64,000 nucleotides of DNA from an uncultured Clostridia bacterium (GTDB taxonomy: Bacteria > Bacillota > Clostridia > Oscillospirales > Acutalibacteraceae). The position numbers and the translations under genes are program-made. Below, piece after piece: positions 16,339 through 24,224 of this stretch. The stretch spans positions 186,001-250,000 of the forward strand of contig CALAUI010000020.1 in assembly GCA_937892115.1 (NCBI GenBank), given 5' to 3'. The notes under the pieces are model-generated. The model saw nothing but the letters and a program-made list of their open reading frames with translations. It was not told the origin of the DNA and searched no databases. Position 1 is the stretch's first letter; every line of letters starts with the position of its first letter.

Positions 16339-18630
16339 TTAAAGTTTATTACGCTGGATCTTTCCGCTGATTGACTTGGGAAGCTCGTCGCGGAATACCA
16401 CCAGTCTGGGATATTTGTAAGGAGCGGTATGCTTCTTAACGTAATCCTGAATTTCCTTTTTGAGCTCTTCGGTACCCTCGGTGTCCTTGGTAAGTACGAT
16501 TGATGCCTTTACTATCTGACCTCTTACCTCGTCGGGAGCGGCGGATACACCGCATTCCAGAACGTAGGGAAGCTCCATGATAACGCTTTCAATCTCAAAG
16601 GGACCTATGCGGTAGCCGGAGGATTTGATAACGTCGTCAACACGGCCTACATACCAGAAGAAGCCGTCCTCATCCTTCCACGCCGTGTCACCGGTATGAT
16701 ACCAGCCGTTTTTCCACGTTTCGGCGGTTTTTTCGGGATCGTTGAAGTAGCAGGATGCAAGACCGTAGGGAAGACCGTCCTTGATATTGATACAGATTTC
16801 ACCTGTTTCGCCTACGGGAACGGGCTTGTCGTCGGGGTCAAGAAGCTGAACGTCATATATGGGAGCGGGCTTGCCCATTGAGCCGATTTTATGATCGGCA
16901 CCTCTCATATTGCCGCAGATAAGTGCGGATTCCGTCTGACCGAAGCCCTCGAGAATCTGAAGACCCGTTGCCTTCTCAAATAATCTGTAAACCTCGGGAT
17001 TCAGCGCTTCACCAGCGGTGGTCATGTGCTGAACTGAGGAAAGGTCGTATTTTGTAATATCCTGACGGATAAGCATACGCAGTATGGTGGGGGGAGCGCA
17101 GAAGGTGGTGATGTTGTATTCGCTGAACATGGGAAGTAAATCTTCCGCATGGAAGCGGATTTCATCGTAAACGAAGAGTGCGGTTTCGCACATCCACTGA
17201 CCGTAGAGCTTGCCCCATGCCGCCTTTGCCCAGCCCGTGTCGGAATAGGAAAGGTGGATACCGTCGGGATCAACGTCGTGCCAGTATTTTGCGGTATGGA
17301 ACTGACCGAGGGGATACCAGTAATTGTGAGCCGCAAGCTTGGGATATCCGGAAGTACCCGAGGTAAAGTACATCAGCATATAGTCTGCTCCGCAGGGAGC
17401 GTCGTCGGGTCTTTCGTAATGGGTGCTGAAGCGCATATATTCCTCGTTGAAGTTTCTCCAGCCCTCTCTCTCGCCGTTGACGATGAACTTGTTGACCATG
17501 CCGTCGTATTCCTTCAGCGCTTCGTCAACGTTGTTGCAGATATTGTCGTCGTATGCGGTACAGAGGATTGAAGTCACGTTTGCAAATTTGAATCTGTAAA
17601 CGTAGTCGTGAGGAAGAAGCTGGAAGGTGGCGGGAATTGCGATAGCACCTATTTTTTCAAGAGCGAGGGTCGCAAACCAGAATTGATAATTCCTCTTGAG
17701 CACGAGCATTACTCTGTCGCCCTTTTTGATGCCCAGAGAAAGGAAATAGTTTACACAGCGGTTGGTGTGCTGTTTGACTTCCTTCCAGGTGAATCTGGTG
17801 GGAATCTTTTCGGGGGAAACGTAGAGCATTGCGAGCTTATCGGGGTCCTTGTCTGCAATACCGTCGATTATGTCAAACGCGTAGTTGAATTTTTCCGTAT
17901 TCTTGAATTTAACGGAAACGGGAGTGCCGTTTTCGTCTTCAACGGTTTCAATGAACTTTTTGTAGACACGGTCTTTCGTATCCCTGACGTGCTTCATTAC
18001 GGGAGCATCAAGCTTCTGTACCTCTTCAAGCTCGGGAATGGGCTCGCCGGAGGGATTGAGGACGATTGCGTAGAAGCTGCAGTCCTTACCGCCTACCGCA
18101 CGCTCGCCGTGGGGCTTTGAGGAATCAAAGTAGATACTGTCACCCGCACCGAGGATTTCTTTATGGTCACCTACCTGGACCTCAAGCTGTCCTTCGATGA
18201 CGATATCGATTTCCTGGCCTTTATGGGTGGTCAGTTCGATGGGCTTCGTAAGGGATGCCTCGTCAAATTTGCTTATAACGTAGAGGGGCTCGGAAATCCT
18301 GTTTTTGAAGCCGTATGCCATATTGTAATACGTCATACCGTGAGCATCGGATATCCTGGGGGCCTCGCCTCTGCGGGTTACGAAATATGAGAAAAGCTTG
18401 GGGGTATGACCTTCTATCAGATTGGTAACGTCAACCGAAAAAGCGGATGCGCATCTGTAAAGGAAGGCGAAGTTCAGGTCTTTTTTGCCGTTTTCACATG
18501 CCAGATATTCTTCAACACTGACACCTGTTTTTTCCGCCATATCTTCGGGGGAGAGACCTTCAATCTCTCTCAGCTCTCTGATACGGGCGGCCATTTCCTG
18601 AATTTTGAAATCGAGTTCGGAAATTTCCAT
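16339..18630 (-). CDS. HTH-cupin-acyl-CoA ligase fusion, paralog 1
   Basis: This 763-residue protein joins three units: an XRE-type helix-turn-helix (about 13-70), a cupin barrel (about 115-195, HKGQEIDIVIEGQLEVQVG and SSKPHG), and a full AMP-forming acyl-CoA ligase (about 245-763). The ligase motifs are intact: FTSGTSGYPK, EGFGQTES, YHTGD, GRVDDVIKSSGYRIGPFE and the C-terminal catalytic Lys in SISGKIQ. The ligase resembles medium-chain/2-methylbutyrate synthetases (MACS). It is first in the T-box operon ahead of ilvE and korDABC, so isobutyrate or another branched short-chain acid is the likely substrate. The HTH-cupin part resembles stand-alone regulators and may sense the acid or amino acid. 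The start follows GAGGTG. Confidence 0.88.
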   Translation of the reverse strand: MEISELDFKIQEMAARIRELREIEGLSPEDMAEKTGVSVEEYLACENGKKDLNFAFLYRCASAFSVDVTNLIEGHTPKLFSYFVTRRGEAPRISDAHGMTYYNMAYGFKNRISEPLYVISKFDEASLTKPIELTTHKGQEIDIVIEGQLEVQVGDHKEILGAGDSIYFDSSKPHGERAVGGKDCSFYAIVLNPSGEPIPELEEVQKLDAPVMKHVRDTKDRVYKKFIETVEDENGTPVSVKFKNTEKFNYAFDIIDGIADKDPDKLAMLYVSPEKIPTRFTWKEVKQHTNRCVNYFLSLGIKKGDRVMLVLKRNYQFWFATLALEKIGAIAIPATFQLLPHDYVYRFKFANVTSILCTAYDDNICNNVDEALKEYDGMVNKFIVNGEREGWRNFNEEYMRFSTHYERPDDAPCGADYMLMYFTSGTSGYPKLAAHNYWYPLGQFHTAKYWHDVDPDGIHLSYSDTGWAKAAWGKLYGQWMCETALFVYDEIRFHAEDLLPMFSEYNITTFCAPPTILRMLIRQDITKYDLSSVQHMTTAGEALNPEVYRLFEKATGLQILEGFGQTESALICGNMRGADHKIGSMGKPAPIYDVQLLDPDDKPVPVGETGEICINIKDGLPYGLASCYFNDPEKTAETWKNGWYHTGDTAWKDEDGFFWYVGRVDDVIKSSGYRIGPFEIESVIMELPYVLECGVSAAPDEVRGQIVKASIVLTKDTEGTEELKKEIQDYVKKHTAPYKYPRLVVFRDELPKSISGKIQRNKL

Positions 18631-18653
18631 ATAACACCTCTGTTCCGGGACTT

Positions 18654-18922
18654 AAAAAAGCTCGTCCCAAAGAAGATTACTTTGAGACGAGCATGAAATT
18701 CATTACCCGCGGTACCACTCAAATTGTGTCAAAAGACACCACTCAGGCTCTGACAAGCCGTATGCATTCACGCAGCAATCACGGAGAGGTTCTACTCACT
18801 TTCGCTTTCTTCCTCCCGGCTCGGAAGCTACAATCTCAATCTGCATACTGACGGCTCGCACCAAACGCCGCCTCTCTGAAAGATGCCCGAAAGAGCTCTC
18901 TTCGTCAAAGCCATTCATATTT
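18654..18922 (-). promoter_or_regulatory. T-box leader, specifier read as Val (GTA)
   Basis: The minus-strand RNA contains the Stem I motifs AGAGAG and GGTG, a basal K-turn helix GAAG/CTTC, the T-box core TGGTACCGCGG (18707-18717) and a terminator hairpin GCTCGTCTCAAAG / CTTTGGGACGAGC (18660-18692) with a T-run. Counting from the K-turn helix, the specifier is GTA (plus-strand 18829-18831), a Val codon followed by a purine. Uncharged tRNA would open the seven-gene operon. The T-box itself is certain; the specifier reading is manual. Confidence 0.88.
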
Positions 18923-18928
18923 TTATAT

Positions 18929-18957
18929 ATAGTAATCCAATTAAATTATTTTGTCAA
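18929..18957 (-). promoter_or_regulatory. Promoter of the Val T-box operon
   Basis: Minus strand: TTGACA (18952-18957), 17-base spacer, TACTAT (18929-18934). Confidence 0.8.
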
Positions 18958-19016
18958 TATTAAATTTTACACAAAAGAAGGGGTATAGACAGCCGGATTT
19001 TTTCCGATTGAACGAA

Positions 19017-21284
19017 TTAAAGCTTATTTCGCTGAATCTTACCGCTGATTGACTTGGGAAGCTCATCACGGAATACGACAAGTCTGGGGTACTTGTAGGG
19101 AGCCGTATGCTGCTTGACGTAATTCTGTATTTCCTTCTTGAGCTCTTCTGTTCCCTCAGTGCCCTTGGTAAGTACGATTGACGCCTTTACTATCTGACCT
19201 CTCACCTCGTCGGGAGCTGCGGATACACCGCATTCCAGGACGTAGGGAAGCTCCATGATAACGCTTTCAATTTCAAAGGGCCCGATACGGTAGCCGGAGG
19301 ATTTGATAACGTCGTCGACACGGCCGACGTACCAGAAGTAGCCGTCCTCGTCACGCCACGCCGTATCGCCTGTGTGATACATATTCTGACGCCTGCATTC
19401 AACGTTCTTTTCATCCTCGTCTATATACTGTCTGAAAAGACCTACGGGGTCGCCGCCGTCGGTATGGATTACGATTTCACCTGTTTCGCCGTTTGCAACG
19501 GGATTGCCGTCGGGGTCTACAAGGTCAACGCGATACTGGGGCGATGCCTTGCCCATTGAGCCCAGACGCGCTTCGGTACCGGCAAGGTTGCCGATAACAA
19601 GGGTCGTTTCGGTCTGACCGAAGCCCTCCATGATTTCAAGCCCCGTTGCCTTTCTGAACTGAACGGCAACCTCGGGGTTGAGCGCTTCGCCTGCGGTGGT
19701 CATGTGTCTGACGGATGAGAAATCGTATTTGGTAATATCCTCCTTGATGAGCATCCTCAGCATTGTGGGGGGAGCGCAGAAGGTGGTTATCTGATAACGC
19801 TTGAAGAGAGGAAGGATATCTGCGGAATTGAAACGGTCAAAGTCATAGACGAATACCGCACCCTCACACATCCACTGACCGTAGAGCTTGCCCCAGAGAG
19901 CTTTGCCCCAGCCCGTGTCGGAAATGGTGAAGTGAAGACCGTCCTTTTCACAGCAGTGCCAGTATTTTGCGGTGACGAAATGACCGAGGGAATAGGTGTG
20001 CCTGTGCTCGACCATTTTGGGATTGCCCGTCGTACCGGATGAGAAGAAGATAAGGGCGGTTTCGTTTCCGCCGGGAGTGTCCTCCGTCCTGGGATAGTGA
20101 CTGCTGAAAATGGAATACTCGCTGTCAAAATCGTGCCAGCCGTCTTTTGCACCGCCTACAAGGATTTTTGTGGTGATGCTGGGACAGTTTACAGCGGCTC
20201 TTTCCGCTATTTCGTGAGTATCGCCGAATGCCGTGCAGACGATTGCTTTAACACCGGCGGCATTGAATCTGTACTCAAAATCGTGTTCCTTGAGCTGGAA
20301 GGTGGCGGGAATCGCAACGGCGCCGATTTTATGCAGAGCAATCATTGCAAACCAGAACTGATAGTGTCTGCGAAGCACCAGCATTACCTTGTCGCCCTTT
20401 TTGATGCCGAGAGAGGTGAAATAATTGGCTGTTCTTGCGCTCTCCTGCATAATCTGACGGAAGGTGAAGCGGCGCTCTACCTTGTTGATGTCAAGGTGAA
20501 TCATTGCGGTCTTATCGGGATATTTCTTTGCAATGGCATCAACTACGTCAAAGCCGAAGTTGAATTTTTCAATATTTTCAAAGCTGATGTTCTTGAGACG
20601 GCCCTTTTCGTCCTCAACGCACTTTGCGTATTTGTCAACGATAAGTCCCGTAGCAGGGCGTGCCGCGGCAACGCTTTCCCTGATTTCCGCCTCCTGCGCC
20701 TTATCACCGGGAAGGACTACCGCAAGGAAGGTGCAATCGTTTCCGCCAACGGCTATCATACCGTGAGGAGTGGAGGAATTATAGAAAATGCTGTCGCCCT
20801 CGTGAAGAATCTCCTTGTTGTCGCCTACCTGTACCAGCAGGGAGCCGGAGATGACGAGGTCAAATTCCTGACCATTATGCTTTGTGGTATGAATGGGCTT
20901 ATTCTGAAGCTCTGCGGAGTATTCATACTTTACCCAGTAGGGCTCTGCAAGCTTGTTTTTGAATTTGGGAGCAAGATTCTGGATGGAGATACCCTCCTCC
21001 TTTGCGGTGTCGTGTCCCTGACCCTTTCTCGTTACCGTGTAGGAAGAAAGGTGGGTCGTGCGGCCTTCAAGAAGGGCTGTGATATCAATGCCGAAGGCAA
21101 GAGCGCACTTATGAATGAAGGTAAAGGGAAAATCCGCTTTTCCGTCCTCATATGCGCAGTAATCCTCAACGGAGACCTCGGTCTTATCTGCCATTTCCGC
21201 ATGGGAAAAGCCGAGGATTTCACGCATCTCTTTGATTCTTGCCGCTGTTTCCTGTAAGCTGTTCATGGTGTTGCTGTTATCCAT
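19017..21284 (-). CDS. HTH-cupin-acyl-CoA ligase fusion, paralog 2
   Basis: This is a 755-residue paralog of the 16339-18630 protein with the same order: HTH (about 13-70), cupin (about 115-200) and AMP-forming ligase with FFSSGTTGNPK, EGFGQTET, YHTGD, GRVDDVIKSSGYRIG and SISGKIQ. The last roughly 113 residues differ from paralog 1 at only about five sites, while earlier parts are clearly divergent. I start it at ATG 21284 after GGAGG; an in-frame extension upstream would run through the T-box leader. It is monocistronic under a leader whose specifier reads as Ile, so 2-methylbutyrate is the suggested substrate. No clear terminator was found downstream. Confidence 0.87.
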   Translation of the reverse strand: MDNSNTMNSLQETAARIKEMREILGFSHAEMADKTEVSVEDYCAYEDGKADFPFTFIHKCALAFGIDITALLEGRTTHLSSYTVTRKGQGHDTAKEEGISIQNLAPKFKNKLAEPYWVKYEYSAELQNKPIHTTKHNGQEFDLVISGSLLVQVGDNKEILHEGDSIFYNSSTPHGMIAVGGNDCTFLAVVLPGDKAQEAEIRESVAAARPATGLIVDKYAKCVEDEKGRLKNISFENIEKFNFGFDVVDAIAKKYPDKTAMIHLDINKVERRFTFRQIMQESARTANYFTSLGIKKGDKVMLVLRRHYQFWFAMIALHKIGAVAIPATFQLKEHDFEYRFNAAGVKAIVCTAFGDTHEIAERAAVNCPSITTKILVGGAKDGWHDFDSEYSIFSSHYPRTEDTPGGNETALIFFSSGTTGNPKMVEHRHTYSLGHFVTAKYWHCCEKDGLHFTISDTGWGKALWGKLYGQWMCEGAVFVYDFDRFNSADILPLFKRYQITTFCAPPTMLRMLIKEDITKYDFSSVRHMTTAGEALNPEVAVQFRKATGLEIMEGFGQTETTLVIGNLAGTEARLGSMGKASPQYRVDLVDPDGNPVANGETGEIVIHTDGGDPVGLFRQYIDEDEKNVECRRQNMYHTGDTAWRDEDGYFWYVGRVDDVIKSSGYRIGPFEIESVIMELPYVLECGVSAAPDEVRGQIVKASIVLTKGTEGTEELKKEIQNYVKQHTAPYKYPRLVVFRDELPKSISGKIQRNKL

Positions 21285-21332
21285 ATTGCTTTTGTCCTCC
21301 TTTGTCGTTTCTGCGTGAGACAAAGCCGAAAT

Positions 21333-21610
21333 AAAAAAGCCCGTCTCAAGCTTTAACTTGAGACGAGCCGGAAATTTAATCCGATACCCGCGGTACCACT
21401 CAATTTGCACTTTCGTGCCACTCTTCGGACTCTGACAAGCCCTATGCACTAACGCAGCATTCTCGGGGGATGTCTACTTGCATTTGCTTTCGGGTCCCCG
21501 GCTCGGAAGGGATGGGAAACAAGATATCCGCTGCCGGGATCACAGCATCCCCGACTCTCTGTAAGCATTACGTCTTTTCCGTCTTCGTCATTGCCTTTAA
21601 TTATCAAATT
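21333..21610 (-). promoter_or_regulatory. T-box leader, specifier read as Ile (ATC)
   Basis: The minus-strand RNA has AGAGAG, the K-turn helix GAAG/CTTC, the core TGGTACCGCGG (21388-21398) and a terminator GGCTCGTCTCAAG / CTTGAGACGGGC followed by seven Ts. The layout and terminator are closely related to the 18654-18922 leader. At the same offset from the K-turn helix the specifier is ATC (plus-strand 21511-21513), an Ile codon. The base after it is C, not the usual purine, which lowers confidence in that reading. It and its promoter occupy most of the 448-base gap 21285-21732. Confidence 0.83.
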
Positions 21611-21616
21611 ATGCGT

Positions 21617-21645
21617 ATATTATCACAAAAGAAATAGAGTGTCAA
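21617..21645 (-). promoter_or_regulatory. Promoter of the Ile T-box gene
   Basis: Minus strand: TTGACA (21640-21645), 17-base spacer, TAATAT (21617-21622). Confidence 0.82.
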
Positions 21646-21696
21646 GCACTTTTCACAAAATCCGGTGAATAATTTGTATATTGCTACAAAATCAAA

Positions 21697-21716
21697 GCCC
21701 GCAGATAACTGCGGGC
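21697..21716 (-). terminator. Terminator of the Leu T-box operon
   Basis: Perfect 8-bp hairpin GCCCGCAG / CTGCGGGC, loop of 4, followed on the minus strand by TTTGATTTTG; it lies 16 bases after the ligase stop. Confidence 0.75.
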
Positions 21717-21732
21717 AGGATGTGTAAACAGA

Positions 21733-24189
21733 TTATTTTTCAAGACCGAGAATCTCAATGGATTGTTCTCTCATCTTGTATTTGAGGATTTTGCCTGCGG
21801 CATTCATGGGAAGCTCATCCACAAAGAGGAAGTATTTCGGAACCTTGTGGCGGGCGATATGTGCCAGCCCGTATTCCTTCATTTCTTTTTCGTCTGCGGT
21901 CATACCCTCGTTGAGGACTATCCATGCGCAGGCCTCTTCGCCGAGGGCTTTATCGGGGACACCGACGACCTGAACGTCTCTGATTTTTTCGTTGCCGAGG
22001 TAGAATTCCTCCAGCTCTCTGGGATAGATATTTTCACCGCCGCGGATTATCATATCCTTAAGACGGCCCGTGACCTTGAAATATCCGTCGGGAGTACGGC
22101 AGCAGATATCGCCGGAATGAAGCCAGCCGTCTGCATCAATGGTTTCCGCGGTTTCAACGGGCATTTTGTAATAGCCCTTCATAATGTTGAAGCCCCTTGC
22201 CACAAATTCGCCGCTTTCGCCGTCGGGAAGCTCCTCACCGGTTTCGGGATCAATGATTTTACATTCAACACCGGGGAATGCGGAGCCGACCGTTTCCACT
22301 CTGTGATCCTCATCCTCGTCAACCTCTCCCATGGTGCATCCGGGAGCTGCCTCGGTCATACCGTAAACGGAGAGGATTTCCTTCATATTCATTTCTCTTG
22401 CCGCCTGACGCATAAGGTCGGGAGGACAGTTTGCGCCTGCCATGATGCCCGTTCTGATATGTGAGAAATCCGTCTTTGCGAAGTCCTCATGATTGAACAT
22501 GGCTATGAACATCGTGGGAACGCCGTTGAATACGGTGATTTTTTCATCGTTGATGCAGGCAAGTGATGACTTGGGTGAATAATAAGGCATGGGACACAGC
22601 GTGCCGCCGTGAGTCATGGTTGAGGTCATGGAAAGCGTCATTCCGAAGCAATGGAACATGGGTACCTGAATCATCATACGGTCTGCGGTGGATAAATCCA
22701 TACGGTCGCCGATGATTTTACCGTCGTTGACCACGTTTCTGTGGGTAAGCATAACGCCCTTGGGGAAGCCGGTGGTACCCGAGGTGTACTGCATATTGCA
22801 TACGTCGTCGGGCTTTACCATTGAAGCTCTGCGCAGTACCTCCTCGTGAGGCACGAGCGATGACCTTTCAAGTGCTTCCTCCCAGGTCAGACAGCCGTTC
22901 ATACGGAAGCCCACGGTGATTACGTTGCGCAGGAAGGGTAAGCTCTTGGAGTAAAGCGGCTTGCCGGGAGTAAGAGTATCCAGCTCGGGACACAGCTCCT
23001 CAATGATTTCCTTGTAATTCGTACCCTTGTAGCTGTCAATCATGACGAGGGTATGAGTGTCGGACTGACGGAGCAGGTACTCTATCTCGTGGATTCTGTA
23101 AGCGGTGTTGACCGTTACGAGGACGGCGCCGATTTTGGCGGCTGCCCAGAAGGTCAGGAACCACGCGGGAATGTTGGTCGCCCAGATCGCAACGTGATAA
23201 CCCGGCTTTACGCCGAGGGAAATCAGAGCTGCGGCGAGGTTGTCAACATCTCTGCGGAACTGACTGTAAGTCCTTGTATAGTCAAGAGTGGTGTATCTGA
23301 ACGCGGTCTGGTCGGGGAAGCAGTCACACATTTTGTCCAGCACCTGGGAAAAAGTCATATCAATCATATCATACTTTTTCCAGGGGAACGTACCCGTGTG
23401 GGACCTGTTATACTGAAGTGCGGATTTGGTCTTTTCGGGACCTTCGATTTCCGCAATGTAATTTGTGAAATGAGTGAGGATTATGTCATAATCGGTAATC
23501 TCATCGTTCCAGTCCGCACAGACAAAGCCGTCGTAATTGAGCGAACGCAGGGCGTTGATGAAATTCTTTACGGGAAGCGTACCCTCGCCGATAAGGCAGT
23601 TCACGTCACCGTTTTTATCGCCGATTCTGACGTAGTGAATGTGTGCGCCCAAGGTTTCAATGGTCTTTTCCGCAGTTTCGCCCGCGGCAAAGCAGGTTTC
23701 CCTTATATTCCATGCCGCGCCGATAGAAACGGAGCCGAATACGTTTATCAGCTCAAGCACCTTTCTGGTGCGGGCAAGAACGCCCTTCGTTTCAAAAAGG
23801 ATGTATACGTCTTCCTTTTCCGCTTTTTCTATTGCACGGGAAAGCTTATCCTTCAGCAGAGCGTAATCCGGCTCTTTTTCAAGGGTAAGAATCAGTGTGC
23901 CCGAGCCCGAATCACATGCCCAGTCAACGTATTGGGCAATCATATTGGGGTCGGATTCTTCGCTTTCAACGGGGAAGGGATAAACCAGTGCGGAAATCGT
24001 CAGATTTCTGTTGCGCAGTTTACGCTTTGCATCGGCGGAGTTGTTTCTCAGCACGCTGTCGTGGTGCTGCTTTCTCTCTGCCTTCGCATCAAATATTTCA
24101 AAGCCGGCATAGCCGTAATCGTAAGCCAGACGGCAGGTATCTATAAAGGAATTCAACTCCACGTTTCTGGTGGAAAAAGCAAGTTTCAT
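21733..24189 (-). CDS. TIM-barrel/acyl-CoA ligase fusion
   Basis: The 818-residue protein has an N-terminal xylose-isomerase-like (AP-endonuclease family 2) TIM barrel (about 1-260). It includes LFETKG, GAAWNIRET and HIHYVRIGDKNGD, which supply candidate metal ligands. An AMP-forming ligase follows (about 275-818) with YTSGTTGFPKG, YGMTEAAPG, LHSGD, GRLKDMIIRGGENIYPRE and catalytic Lys in AAGKILK. The ligase is of the fatty-acid (FadD/FadK) type, distinct from the two HTH-cupin ligases. It is second in the operon led by the Leu T-box, which suggests isovalerate as substrate. The role of the barrel is unknown. AAAGGAG precedes the ATG. Confidence 0.85.
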   Translation of the reverse strand: MKLAFSTRNVELNSFIDTCRLAYDYGYAGFEIFDAKAERKQHHDSVLRNNSADAKRKLRNRNLTISALVYPFPVESEESDPNMIAQYVDWACDSGSGTLILTLEKEPDYALLKDKLSRAIEKAEKEDVYILFETKGVLARTRKVLELINVFGSVSIGAAWNIRETCFAAGETAEKTIETLGAHIHYVRIGDKNGDVNCLIGEGTLPVKNFINALRSLNYDGFVCADWNDEITDYDIILTHFTNYIAEIEGPEKTKSALQYNRSHTGTFPWKKYDMIDMTFSQVLDKMCDCFPDQTAFRYTTLDYTRTYSQFRRDVDNLAAALISLGVKPGYHVAIWATNIPAWFLTFWAAAKIGAVLVTVNTAYRIHEIEYLLRQSDTHTLVMIDSYKGTNYKEIIEELCPELDTLTPGKPLYSKSLPFLRNVITVGFRMNGCLTWEEALERSSLVPHEEVLRRASMVKPDDVCNMQYTSGTTGFPKGVMLTHRNVVNDGKIIGDRMDLSTADRMMIQVPMFHCFGMTLSMTSTMTHGGTLCPMPYYSPKSSLACINDEKITVFNGVPTMFIAMFNHEDFAKTDFSHIRTGIMAGANCPPDLMRQAAREMNMKEILSVYGMTEAAPGCTMGEVDEDEDHRVETVGSAFPGVECKIIDPETGEELPDGESGEFVARGFNIMKGYYKMPVETAETIDADGWLHSGDICCRTPDGYFKVTGRLKDMIIRGGENIYPRELEEFYLGNEKIRDVQVVGVPDKALGEEACAWIVLNEGMTADEKEMKEYGLAHIARHKVPKYFLFVDELPMNAAGKILKYKMREQSIEILGLEK

Positions 24190-24224
24190 TCCGTGATTCT
24201 CCTTTCGGGAAATGACTGAAGCAA

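Noticed and set aside
18829..18835. ATT (Ile) as the specifier of the first T-box
   Set aside because: ATT lies three bases further from the K-turn helix than the position that gives clear codons in the other two leaders; GTA is at the matching offset.
20097..21257. A 386-residue plus-strand frame opposite the second HTH-cupin-ligase
   Set aside because: It mirrors a gene with intact ligase and HTH motifs and shows no recognisable domain.
23053..24219. A 388-residue plus-strand frame opposite the TIM-ligase
   Set aside because: The minus-strand product has clear domains and motifs over the same stretch; the plus frame has none and no ribosome site.
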